Shown here: piece by piece, positions 45,723-54,419 of the stretch | Position numbering within the stretch: the first letter of the stretch is position 1 | Layout of the letters: each line of letters opens with the position of its first letter | NCBI RefSeq assembly: GCF_028609865.1 | Contig: NZ_CP063194.1 | Span: 1,736,001-1,800,000 of the forward strand | Reading direction: 5' to 3' | DNA from: Corynebacterium jeddahense | GTDB taxonomy: Bacteria > Actinomycetota > Actinomycetes > Mycobacteriales > Mycobacteriaceae | DNA length: 64,000 nucleotides | Notes under the pieces: generated by a model | What the model was told of the DNA's origin: nothing | The model's input: the letters and a program-made list of their open reading frames with translations, nothing else | Database searches by the model: none | Program-made: the position numbers and the translations under genes

Positions 45723-46778
45723 CTACCAGCGCTGGGCCACCCAGTCCGCGTCCGGCACGACCTGGCCAATCACGGCCATGACCTGGTTGATGTTGGAGTA
45801 GCTCATGAGGTGGGGGTTGTCCATGCCCTCGAAGCACTGCTCGTTGGAGCGGCCCGCCTCGGTGCCGGAGACCACCCCGACGATGGCCGCGCGGCCCCCC
45901 AGCTCGGTGAACACCGGCCCGCCGGAATCGCCGGACGCGGCGCAGACGGCGGCGATGTCGCCGTAGGTTTCGCGCTCAGCGTCGGCGTCGAGGTTGACGA
46001 TCTGGACGCGCTCGGTCGCCTCGAACTGCCCACACGTGTAGCCCGTGGTCGCGCCCGTCTTGCACACGCGCCCCTCCTCGACGGCGGCGTCGGCCACCCC
46101 GGTGGGGATCGGCGCGCCGACGACGTCCATGTAGCGCTCGGTGTCGGTGATCTCGATGATGCCGACGTCGACGCCCTCCGTCTCCGCGCTCGACGGGTGG
46201 TAGAGGCCCGAGTAGATGAAGTGGCCGACCTCGGTGGTGTAGTCGAACGCGGTGGACGCATTCGTCGGCCACACGAGGTCGCCCTTGCGCCCGCAGTGCC
46301 CGGCGGTCACGGCGTAGGCGCGCCCGTCGGCGCCGGTGAAGGAGAACGCGGTCGTGCACGACTGCGCGGTGAAGTGCTCCCCCGGCGCCGGGTAGTGGTC
46401 GGTGGTCTGGATCTTCGTGCCCGGCGCCCACGGCGCGAACGCGGGGACGCGCACGTTGTTCGTCTCCCCGGCGGGCGCCTGCGGGGCGTCGCCAGGCGTC
46501 TGCACCTCAGAGAGCGCGTCGCGCTGCTCCACCGTGGCCGTCGGCACCTTTGAGGCGTTGAGCCCGAGCCACACCACGATGGCGACGATACCGAGCGTGG
46601 CCACGATGACCGTGATCCAGCCGCCGAGACGCAGCCCGGCGCGCCGCCGCGCGCGGGGGTCGGGCGTCTGCGGCGGCGCGGGCACGGGGAACTGAGGCGT
46701 GGCCGGGAACTGCCACTGCTGCCCGTCCGCGGGCTGGTACTGGTGGGCGAGGTTGGGCCGGTTACTCGGGGCGCTCAA
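45723..46778 (-). CDS. Membrane-anchored trypsin-like (S1) serine protease
   Basis: 351 aa. A proline-rich cytoplasmic N-terminus precedes one membrane helix (about residues 50-73). The extracellular S1 domain carries the triad: His in VTAGHCG, Asp in EGVDVGIIEI and Ser in SGDSGGPVF. Four cysteines suggest two disulfides. The start is TTG 46778, and the first codons overlap a 47-aa upstream gene by 17 nt, suggesting coupled translation. Substrate unknown; the topology would place the protease outside the membrane. Confidence 0.88.
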   Translation of the reverse strand: MSAPSNRPNLAHQYQPADGQQWQFPATPQFPVPAPPQTPDPRARRRAGLRLGGWITVIVATLGIVAIVVWLGLNASKVPTATVEQRDALSEVQTPGDAPQAPAGETNNVRVPAFAPWAPGTKIQTTDHYPAPGEHFTAQSCTTAFSFTGADGRAYAVTAGHCGRKGDLVWPTNASTAFDYTTEVGHFIYSGLYHPSSAETEGVDVGIIEITDTERYMDVVGAPIPTGVADAAVEEGRVCKTGATTGYTCGQFEATERVQIVNLDADAERETYGDIAAVCAASGDSGGPVFTELGGRAAIVGVVSGTEAGRSNEQCFEGMDNPHLMSYSNINQVMAVIGQVVPDADWVAQRW

Positions 46779-46905
46779 CCTCGGGGTCCTCTACGGCGCC
46801 GTCCTCGCCGGCCTGCTCCGCGGCCTGGATCTTCAGGTCGCGGAGGAACTTCTCCGGGTCGAAGTCGGTGTAGTGCTCCGGCCCCGCAAACTGCTCCTGC
46901 GCCAT
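46762..46905 (-). CDS. 47-aa acidic protein upstream of the S1 protease
   Basis: ATG 46905 has GGAAGGGAGC upstream. The product begins MAQEQFAGPEHYTDFDPEKF and ends in a Glu/Asp/Pro tail, and is soluble. The stop overlaps the protease start by 17 nt, and thrC follows by coordinates on the other side. Good ribosome site and coding-like codon use support a real small gene; function unknown. Confidence 0.7.
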   Translation of the reverse strand: MAQEQFAGPEHYTDFDPEKFLRDLKIQAAEQAGEDGAVEDPEVERPE

Positions 46906-46921
46906 GTCGCGCTCCCTTCCT

Positions 46922-48370
46922 CTAAACGTCCGTGGATTCGATGGCGTCGGCGATGAACTCCTTGACGCGCTCCGCGTCGTTCGGCAGGTCCACCACGTGG
47001 CGCTCGGCGCCCATGATGCCCGCGAAGCGCTCCGGCGCCTCGGGGGCCTGCCCGATCGCCTCCGCGATCGTGTCGGCGAACTTCACCGGCAGCGCCGTTT
47101 CCAGCACGACGATCGGGGTGTCGACGTCGCCAGCGCACTGCGTTGCGACGCCGATCCCGTCCGCCGTGTGCGGATCCACGAGCACACCGTACTCGTCGTA
47201 CACGCGCTTGATCGTGGCCACGCGGTCGGCGTGCGTGGACGTGCCGGAGCGGAACCCGAACTCGCCGCGGATCCGGGCGAGGACCTCCTCGCCGAGGTCG
47301 TCCGCGCCGAAGCCGCCCTCCTTGACCTTCACGCCGAACAGCTCGGCGGTGACAGTGGAGTCGCGCAGCGTGGCGTCGAAAAGCATCCGCTCGAAGTTCG
47401 AGGCCTTGGAGATGTCCATCGACGGCGAGGACGTCGCGTGCGTCTCGGCGGCCGAGCGCGGGCGGTACTCGCCGGTGGTGAAGAACTCGTGGAGAACGTC
47501 GTTCTCGTTCGTGGCCACGATGAGCTGGTCGATCGGCAGGCCCATCTGCTTCGCGATGTGCCCGGCGCACACGTTGCCGAAGTTGCCGGTGGGCACGCAG
47601 AACGAGACGCGCTCGTCGTTCGTCTCGGTGACCTTGAGGTACGCGGCGATGTAGTAGACCACCTGCGCGAGCAGGCGCGCGAAGTTGATGGAGTTCACTG
47701 CGCCGATGGCGTACTTCGACTTGAACGCGGCGTCGGCGTTGACTTCCTTGACCACGTCCTGGCAGTCGTCGAAGACGCCGTCGAGCGCGATATTGAAGAT
47801 GTTCGGGTCGTCGAGGCCGAACATCTGCGCCTGCTGGAACGGGGTCATGCGGCCAGCCGGGGTGAGCATGAACACGCGGATGTTGTCGCGACCACGCATG
47901 GCGTACTCCGCGGAAGATCCCGTGTCGCCTGAGGTGGCGCCGAGGATGTTGATCTCCTCCCCGCGCCGGCCGAGCTCGTACTCGAACAGCTCGCCGAGCA
48001 GCTGCATCGCCATGTCCTTGAACGCGGCGGTCGGGCCCTCGGACAGGTGCGCGATGTACAAGCCGTCCGTCAGGCGCGTGACAGGCACGATCTCCTCGTC
48101 GGCGAACACCGGCGTGCGGTACGCCCGCTTCGCAATCTCCTCCAGCTCGCGCGGCGGGATGTCGTCGACGTAAAGCTTGAGCACCTCCGCGGCGAGGGCC
48201 GCGTAGCCGTCACTGGCGAGCAGCGCGCGCCAGTCGTCGAGAAGCTCGGGCGTTATCGTCGGGTACACCGCCGGCATGAAGAGGCCACCGTCGGGGCTTA
48301 AGCCCGTGAGCAGAATGTCCGTGAAGGAGCGGGCACTGGCCTGCGCGTCGCGCGTTGAGATGTAATCCAC
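46922..48370 (-). CDS. thrC: Threonine synthase
   Basis: 482 aa PLP enzyme that converts O-phosphohomoserine to threonine. It aligns along its length with C. glutamicum ThrC; the PLP lysine is in GPTAAFKDMAMQLLG, and GATSGDTGSSAEYAMRG forms the phosphate loop. GTG 48370 (VDYISTRDAQ) matches the family start. TAAACT on the minus strand (48383-48378) lies 7 nt upstream with no Shine-Dalgarno sequence: leaderless signature. Confidence 0.96.
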   Translation of the reverse strand: MDYISTRDAQASARSFTDILLTGLSPDGGLFMPAVYPTITPELLDDWRALLASDGYAALAAEVLKLYVDDIPPRELEEIAKRAYRTPVFADEEIVPVTRLTDGLYIAHLSEGPTAAFKDMAMQLLGELFEYELGRRGEEINILGATSGDTGSSAEYAMRGRDNIRVFMLTPAGRMTPFQQAQMFGLDDPNIFNIALDGVFDDCQDVVKEVNADAAFKSKYAIGAVNSINFARLLAQVVYYIAAYLKVTETNDERVSFCVPTGNFGNVCAGHIAKQMGLPIDQLIVATNENDVLHEFFTTGEYRPRSAAETHATSSPSMDISKASNFERMLFDATLRDSTVTAELFGVKVKEGGFGADDLGEEVLARIRGEFGFRSGTSTHADRVATIKRVYDEYGVLVDPHTADGIGVATQCAGDVDTPIVVLETALPVKFADTIAEAIGQAPEAPERFAGIMGAERHVVDLPNDAERVKEFIADAIESTDV

Positions 48371-48395
48371 CCAGGAAAGTTTACGGCATGCGCTC

Positions 48396-48869
48396 ATGAC
48401 GGTGGCCGGCATTGTCGTCTCGCTGTTCACCGGGGTTCTTTCGGCCCGCGCCGGGTCGCGCCGCGCGGTGGTCGGCGCGGTGATCGCCGCAGTGAACATC
48501 GCCGCCTGGGGGCTCTTCCTCGCCTCCCCGTCCCCGCGCGGCGCCTTGGCCGCCACGCTGGTCGCCGTGACCACGGCGCTCACCACCCCGTCGTCCAACT
48601 TCGGGTTCGACACCGTACGCGAGACACTGCCGAACACCATGGTGGCCACGGGGACCGGCCTGTCCAACATGGGCGGCTTCGTTGCCACGATGGTCGCCTC
48701 GCAGGCCTTCGGCGCGATCCTCGAAGCGCACTCGCGCGGGGGCGCATACTCGTGGGCCGACTTCCGGGTCGCGTGGGCCGCCGTGGTCGTCGTGTGGTTC
48801 GTGTGGCTGGTTGGCTTTGCCGTCGCGCGTCGACGCGTTACCGCCGGGGCGGCTCCTGGCGGCCGGTGA
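48396..48869 (+). pseudogene. MFS transporter fragment (C-terminal part only)
   Basis: 157 aa with about four hydrophobic helices and the cytoplasmic loop ARAGSRRAVVG that resembles the MFS signature between helices. Full MFS carriers have about 400 residues and 12 helices; the part upstream is missing because thrC starts 26 nt away. There is no ribosome site. The last codons overlap the end of the minus-strand gene 48838-49107. Most likely a remnant. Confidence 0.7.
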
Positions 48870-49107
48870 GGATGTCCACGACGGAGCGGATCGCAGCGTC
48901 GCCAAGCGGGGCGATCGTGCGCTCCCGCTCGGGTGTCGCCTCGCGCCGCGCCGGCCGAGCGCCGGGTTCGACGCTGATGGCGAGCGTGCCGCCGTCGTGC
49001 GCGAGCCTCGTCGCCGGGTCCACCCCTGCCACGCGCGCCGCGTCCACGAGCGCGACGAGGTCGGCGAAGGTGGCGTCGTTGAGGTCGATCGTCATGTTTA
49101 CTGCCAT
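48838..49107 (-). CDS. Small conserved-looking protein, unknown function
   Basis: 89 aa from ATG 49107 (MAVNMTIDLNDATFADLVAL). TATGCT on the minus strand (49120-49115) lies 7 nt upstream, which decides the start over ATG 49119 and fits a leaderless mRNA. The first half looks like a compact alpha/beta domain (LVDAARVAGVDPATRLAHDGG), the rest is charged. I recognise no family. Confidence 0.65.
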   Translation of the reverse strand: MAVNMTIDLNDATFADLVALVDAARVAGVDPATRLAHDGGTLAISVEPGARPARREATPERERTIAPLGDAAIRSVVDILTGRQEPPRR

Positions 49108-49120
49108 GTCCCCGAGCATA

Positions 49121-49274
49121 TTGCGTTGCGCCCCGCTTATCGACGCCGTCCCGCCCTCCCCGCCTCCACCATCAGCCCCGCCCGGCCTCCTGCCCGGCCT
49201 CCTGCGCTGCCTCCACGGCCTCCGCTCGGCCCGGTCCAGCCTGCGCGCCCGGCCCTGCCCCGGCCCCCGCGACA
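49121..49274. repeat. C-rich low-complexity intergenic stretch left of IS copy 1
   Basis: Dominated by CCCGGCC, CCTCC and GCCC words on the plus strand, with no coding signal. The matching stretch on the other side of the element (51205-51341) is G-rich, so the pair forms a loose large inverted arrangement around the palindrome. Confidence 0.6.
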
Positions 49275-49303
49275 GTTTCCAGCTACAAAGACCCAGCTTT
49301 TCG
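49275..49303 (+). repeat. Left arm of an intergenic palindrome split by IS copy 1 (repeat family copy 3)
   Basis: 29 nt beginning GTTTCCAGCTACAAAGA and ending CCAGCTTTTCG. Its complement is at 51176-51204 with one mismatch. Joining both sides of the IS restores a hairpin with two CCAGCT half-sites per arm. Confidence 0.85.
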
Positions 49304-49311
49304 CGATATTT

Positions 49312-51169
49312 GGGGATGCGGTCTTTTTGTTGGAGTGCGTTTTGGGGGACTTTGTCTCGTTGTTATGCACTCAGTGCCTTGCGGTGCTCGGCGATGGTGG
49401 TGTAGCCCTCGCCGAGTGTCGACTTCAATCGTGTGTTGATGTAGAAGTCGATGTAGGAATCAATATAGTCGCGCATTTGCGCCACCGTCATCGTCGACAC
49501 CACAGGCCTGCCTTTGAGCAGTTCTTGTTTCATCGTGCCGAAGAAGCCTTCGGTGCGCGCGTTGTCGCCGCTGGTGGCTTTGCGCGACAGTGACGGGATG
49601 TATCGCCACCGGTTGCCGCACCATGTATCGGCCTGGCAGTCGGGGCAATCCAAGATGTTGTGGGTGTGGTCGGTAATCAGACTGACCCAGCGTTCACTGC
49701 GGTAGAGCCCACCACGATCGGAATGGATGATCGGTTGTGCCTCGTCGGGTTTTTACCTCGTCGATTCGCGCGATCATCTCGGCGACCAAGTCGTGGTTCG
49801 GTGATGTTGACATGGTCACCGCAATCGGCATCCCGTCGTAGAAATCGATCGCTGCCGACAGAAACAATTTGCCGTCTGGGCAGTGGATTTCGGTGACGTC
49901 GGTGCCGATTTTCTCCCACGGGGCATCCGCGTGGAAATCGTGGGTCAGCCCCTGAGCGTCGGCGTGGTCGATGAAGTACTGCGACGGTGCAACAACCGGC
50001 CGGGCCACATCCACATCCGCATCCCCATCATCGTCACTGTTGTCGGTTGGGGCGATCAGCAGCAGGTTCGCGGGTTTGTGGTCGGTTTCACCGGTGTAGG
50101 AGGAGTATTTGCCCGACGCTTTCGCCGGCGGGCGGCACCCAAGCTCTTCCATGAGGGTACGCACGATCTTTTCCGACACTGTATGCCCCATGATCTTCAG
50201 CCAGGCGTGGATGCGCCGGTAGCCGTAGCTTTGCCCGGATTCGGCTGCTGCCTGCAAGATCAGCGGTTTGAGTGCAGCGCGGCGCTGTTCGCGCTGGTGC
50301 ACCACCTTCGTGTGGGTGTGTCGGTGGTAGTAAAACGTCGACTGCGCAATCCCGACAACCGCGCATGCTTTGGCGATGGAAAACCCGTGGGCGTCCGTGA
50401 GGGCAACCACCACTGCGGCTTTCGCCGCGGTGGACAGTTCCCCGTCACGGACGTCGTCTTTTCCCCGCGACTCACCGCCACGGACGTTGCCTTTTCCCTG
50501 CGGCTCACCGTCGCTCATGAGCACTTGGATAATGGCGTCTTTGACTGTTTCCCGGTCGCGCATCTCGACAACGAGCTTTTTCAGCTCGTCCATGTCACTG
50601 GGTAAATCAGCGATGTCGTCTATCGGTCCAGGCCCTGGCAGCCACTCGTTGACTGGCCGGGGTGGCCTTTTCGCATCGGCTGCTTCATCGACTCGCTGCT
50701 GTTGATGGTTGCGTTGGACTTTGCGGTGTTTGCTCACGCGTTCCATTGTCGCCGCAAACGCCTCGTCGAAGGTCATCGACGCTGCCGAATCGCGGTCGTC
50801 ATCGTCTGGCCAGTACCGCTTCGTCCAGGTCAGTGCTGCGGTGTCGTTGACATCGAACTCCACGGCAATCTCACGCACCGTCGCCTGCGAGGTCAACCTG
50901 CGTGCTACAACCTTCGCGATGGTCTCAGCGTCGTAGGCGCGTCGCGTGCCATCAAAGGACTGGCCGCGGCGTTTGGCCGCAACCCAGTTGCCGACCGTGT
51001 CCACCGATGGTCGGCGACCACATACGTCTTCAGCCCAGTCGCAGACCTCACGGGCAGACGCCCCAGCCAAAAACCTCTCAACCGCACCATCGCGGATATC
51101 AGATGGAAACCCTGCGGGCATTGGAATACCTTCCAGCCCCCAACACTCCAACTTTTTGTCCGCGCTCCC
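49312..51169 (-). mobile_element. IS3-type insertion sequence, copy 1 (1858 bp)
   Basis: Boundaries come from comparison with the second copy at 60917-62773. The ends are imperfect inverted repeats of about 26 bp: left GGGGATGCGG, a 7-nt step, then GTTGGAGTG; right, on the complement, GGGAGCGCGG, a similar step, then GTTGGAGTG. A TTT target duplication flanks it (49309-49311 and 51170-51172), consistent with the 3-bp duplications of the IS3 family. Apart from one extra T I see no difference from copy 2. Confidence 0.92.
49363..51121 (-). pseudogene. IS3-type transposase, frameshifted copy
   Basis: Same gene as 60968-62725 but with five T instead of four at 49750-49754, which breaks the frame inside EVKPDEAQP, between the first and second catalytic aspartates. 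The upstream frame then runs to a stop near 49694. The final Glu motif lies in a separate frame (49363-49653). The copy is probably inactive unless ribosomal slippage at the A5 run restores it. Confidence 0.88.
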
Positions 51170-51175
51170 TTTCGC

Positions 51176-51204
51176 CGAAAAGCTGGTTCTTTGTAGCTGG
51201 AAAC
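51176..51204 (-). repeat. Right arm of the palindrome split by IS copy 1
   Basis: Complement of 49275-49303 with one mismatch. It lies about 140 nt after the glnE stop and would be the glnE-side arm of a terminator-like hairpin. Confidence 0.85.
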
Positions 51205-51341
51205 GCGGCCAAGGCGGGGCGGCGGCCGGGCCGAGGCGGGGCGGGGCGGGGTGGCCGGGGCACAAACGCGGCGCGGTGGCCGGGGCACAAACGCGGCCAA
51301 GGCGGGGCGGCGCCCGGGGCACCAGCGCTGCCGGCGCCACC
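51205..51341. repeat. G-rich low-complexity stretch with a 22-bp direct repeat
   Basis: GGGGCGG words dominate. A 22-bp unit beginning GTGGCCGGGGCACAAACG is present at 51251-51272 and 51276-51297, and GGCCAAGGCGGGGCGGC occurs at about 51208 and 51294. Several G-runs could form G-quadruplexes on the plus strand. It separates the palindrome from the glnE stop. Confidence 0.75.
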
Positions 51342-54300
51342 TCAGTCGAACTCGAGCGAAGGCACCTCTCCCCAGAACGCCTGCTCCACCACCTGGTGGG
51401 CGCGGCGGGTGATGCGCAAGTAGTCCTCGAGGAACTCCTGCTGGTCGTCGGGGTCGTAGCCCGCGGAGCCGGCGACCCGCGCGAGCTGCGGGCCCGGCGC
51501 CGGCAGCTGGTCGGTGCGCTTCCCTGTGACCAGCACGATCGCGTTGCGGGCGCGCGTGGCGGTGAGCCAGGCGGTGCGCAGGACCCGCGCGTCGGCGCCG
51601 CGGATGACGGCTGGGTCATCGAGGTCGGCGAGGAAGTCGAGCGCATCGAGCGTGGACGGCGTGCGCAACTCCTCGTGCGTGTGGGCGTGCTGCATGGTGA
51701 GCAGCTGCACCGTCCACTCCACGTCCGCGAGGGCGCCACGGCCGAGCTTGGTGTGGGTGGCGCGGTCGGCGCCGCGGGGCAGGCGCTCGTTGTCCACGCG
51801 GGCCTTGATGCGGCGGATCTCCCGCATGTCCGCGGGCGCCGCGCCTCCCTCCGGGTAGCGGAACGAGTCGATGGCCTGCAGGAACGTGTCGCCAACGCCG
51901 CGGTCGCCGGCGACGACGGCCGCGCGCAGCAGGGCCTGGCGCTCCCACACCTCGCCCCACTCGCGGTAGTAGCGCTCGTAACTCGCGATGGTGCGCACGA
52001 CCGCGCCGGAGCGGCCCTCGGGACGCAGACCGAGGTCCACCTCGAGGGGCGGGTCGCCGGACGGCTTGGACAGGCGCGCGCGCATCTGGTCGACGATCTT
52101 CGCGGCCCAAGCGAGTGCGTCCGCCTCCCCGCGCTCCCCGTGTTCGGCGACAAAGCTCTCGCTCGGTTCGGCGACGAACATCACGTCCGCGTCGGAGCCG
52201 TAGCCGAGCTCGGCCCCGCCGAGGCGGCCCATGCCGATGACGGCGATGCGGGCCGGAGGCTCGTCGATACGCGAAGATGCGAGGTCTGCGAACACCTCGG
52301 CGCGCAGGGCGGCCTCGAGCACCGCCTCCCAGACGTAGGTGAGCTCGAGGCAGACCTGGCGCACCTCCATGAGCCCGAGGAGGTCCGCCGAGGCGATGCG
52401 CGCGAGCTCGGCGCGGCGCAGGGCGCGGGCGACCGAGACGGCCTTGTCTGGGTCCGCCTGGTGGCGTTTCGCCGAGGCGATGATGGCCTTGTGCACCTGG
52501 TCCGGGGCGGCGTCGAGGAGGCGGGGGCCGTTCGAGCCGTCGCCGAGGAGCTTTACCGCGTCCGGGGCGGCGATGATGAGGTCGGCGGCGTACGGCGAGG
52601 TGCCCAGGATGTGCATGAGGCGCTGCGACGCGACGCCCTCGTCGCGCAGCATGCGCAAAAACCAGCTGCGGTCCACCGCCGCCTCGGAGAGCTTGCGGTA
52701 GTTGAGCAGGCCCTGGTCCGGGTCGGCGGTGTCGGCGAGCCAGTGCATGAGCGTGGGCAGGAGGATGGCCTGCAGCTTCGCCTTGCGTGAGGAGCCCTTG
52801 ACCAGCGCGGAGAGGTGGTCGAACGCGCGCGCCGGGTGGCGGTAGCCGAGCGCTGCGAGCTGGGCCTTCACCGCGTCCGCGGACAGGGTCGCCTCGCCGA
52901 CGGTCATGTCCGCCACCGCGCTGAGCAGCGGGCGGTAGAAGAGGCGCTCGTGGAGGTCGGCGACGTCACGGCGCACGCGCTTGAGCTCGCGGTGGAGCGC
53001 CTCGTTGGCGGTGCCGCGGCTGTCCGCGGTGAAGCCGGCGGCGCGGGCGAGCCAGCGGTTGCGGCGCTCGTCGTCGGTCTCGGGCAGCTGGTGGGTGCGC
53101 TTGAAGCGCTGCAGCTGGAGGCGGTGTTCGAGCAGGCGGAGGAACTCGTAGGCCTCGGTGAGCACCTTCGCGTCCTCGCGCCCGACGTAGCCCGCCTCGG
53201 CGAGCGCGGCGAGGGCGGCGAGGGTGTTGCGGGCGCGCAGCGAGTCGTCGATGCGCCCGTGCACGAGCTGCAGCAGCTGCACCGCGAACTCCACGTCGCG
53301 CAGGCCGCCGGGGCCGAGCTTGAGCTCGCGCGAACGCACGTCGGCGGGCACGTTCTCCAGCACGCGGCGACGCATGGCCTGGACGTCCTCGACGAAGGAA
53401 TCGCGCTGGGACGCCTCCCACACCAGCGGCGAGAGCGCCTCCGAATACGAGCGGCCGAGCGCCATCGTCCCGGTCATCGGCCGCGCCTTGAGCAGCGCCT
53501 GGAACTCCCAGGTCTCTGCCCATTTTTTGTAGTACGACACGTGCGAGTCGAGCGTGCGCACGAGCGCCCCGGACGCTCCCTCGGGACGCAAGTTGGCGTC
53601 CACCTCGAAGAAGCAGGCGGAGCCGATGCGCATCATCTCCGCCGCCACGCGCGCGATCTTCGGCGTCGCCGGCTCCGCGACGAAGACGACGTCCACGTCC
53701 GAGATGTAGTTCAGCTCGCCCGCGCCGCACTTGCCCATCGCGATGACGGCGAGCTCGGCGTCGATCTCGTCGTCGCCGTAGACGTCGCGCACGGCTACCG
53801 AGAGCGCCGCGGTGAGCGCCGCGTCCGCGAGCTGCGTGAGCCGCTCCGTGGTCACGGCGTAGCGCATCGGCTCGCCCTCGCCGTGGCCCTTCACCGCGGC
53901 GAACGTGCCGGCGAGGTCCGCGGCGGCGATGCGCATCACGAGGGTGCGGTGGGCGGTCCGGAGCGCTTGCTTTGCGACGTTGACTCCGCCCTGCCCCGCC
54001 GCCAGCGAAGCCCCGGCGTCGGCGCCGGCCCTGTACAGCCCCGGCCCGTCGGCGTCCACGCCCACCGCCGCGAGCATGGTGCGGAAAATCTCCGGGCCGT
54101 CCGGGACCTCCTCGAGCAGGCTGCGCCACTCGCCCGGGTTGGCGATGAGGTGGTCCGACAGCGCCGTCGACCCGCCAAGCAGGGCGAAGAAGCGGGTGCG
54201 GAAGACCGGGTTGGCGCGCAGTGCGTCGAGGAGCTCGCCCCAGCCGTCGCCGAGGGCGGCGTGGAGGCGGTGCGCGTTATTGAGGGCCAGGTCGGGGTCG

Positions 54301-54419
54301 CCTGCGCCGGCGAGCGTGTAGAGCGAAGCTTCGTCGATAAGCGAAAGCTCCTGCAGGTCCTCCGCGGCGCGCGGGCTGGTGAGGCCGAGCTTGGCGGGGC
54401 TGACGGCCGGGCTGGTCAC
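51342..54419 (-). CDS. glnE: Bifunctional glutamine synthetase adenylyltransferase/deadenylylase
   Basis: 1025 aa with two nucleotidyltransferase domains joined by a helical linker. Each has a conserved metal site: AELAVIAMGKCGAGELNYISDVDVVFVAE (N-terminal, key residues G-x-G-ELNY-SDVD, about residues 220-250) and GMGRLGGAELGYGSDADVMFVAE (C-terminal, about 730-750). It attaches and removes AMP on GlnA Tyr406 in response to nitrogen status, normally through the PII protein GlnK. GTG 54419 overlaps the glnA2 stop as GTGA. A copy of the interspersed motif at 52251-52272 encodes a linker before the second site. Confidence 0.95.
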   Translation of the reverse strand: MTSPAVSPAKLGLTSPRAAEDLQELSLIDEASLYTLAGAGDPDLALNNAHRLHAALGDGWGELLDALRANPVFRTRFFALLGGSTALSDHLIANPGEWRSLLEEVPDGPEIFRTMLAAVGVDADGPGLYRAGADAGASLAAGQGGVNVAKQALRTAHRTLVMRIAAADLAGTFAAVKGHGEGEPMRYAVTTERLTQLADAALTAALSVAVRDVYGDDEIDAELAVIAMGKCGAGELNYISDVDVVFVAEPATPKIARVAAEMMRIGSACFFEVDANLRPEGASGALVRTLDSHVSYYKKWAETWEFQALLKARPMTGTMALGRSYSEALSPLVWEASQRDSFVEDVQAMRRRVLENVPADVRSRELKLGPGGLRDVEFAVQLLQLVHGRIDDSLRARNTLAALAALAEAGYVGREDAKVLTEAYEFLRLLEHRLQLQRFKRTHQLPETDDERRNRWLARAAGFTADSRGTANEALHRELKRVRRDVADLHERLFYRPLLSAVADMTVGEATLSADAVKAQLAALGYRHPARAFDHLSALVKGSSRKAKLQAILLPTLMHWLADTADPDQGLLNYRKLSEAAVDRSWFLRMLRDEGVASQRLMHILGTSPYAADLIIAAPDAVKLLGDGSNGPRLLDAAPDQVHKAIIASAKRHQADPDKAVSVARALRRAELARIASADLLGLMEVRQVCLELTYVWEAVLEAALRAEVFADLASSRIDEPPARIAVIGMGRLGGAELGYGSDADVMFVAEPSESFVAEHGERGEADALAWAAKIVDQMRARLSKPSGDPPLEVDLGLRPEGRSGAVVRTIASYERYYREWGEVWERQALLRAAVVAGDRGVGDTFLQAIDSFRYPEGGAAPADMREIRRIKARVDNERLPRGADRATHTKLGRGALADVEWTVQLLTMQHAHTHEELRTPSTLDALDFLADLDDPAVIRGADARVLRTAWLTATRARNAIVLVTGKRTDQLPAPGPQLARVAGSAGYDPDDQQEFLEDYLRITRRAHQVVEQAFWGEVPSLEFD

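Noticed and set aside
49750..49754. Programmed frameshift site in IS copy 1
   Set aside because: The intact copy has four T here and one continuous frame; the run is inside the catalytic core, not at an orfA/orfB junction, so a mutation or base-call error is simpler.
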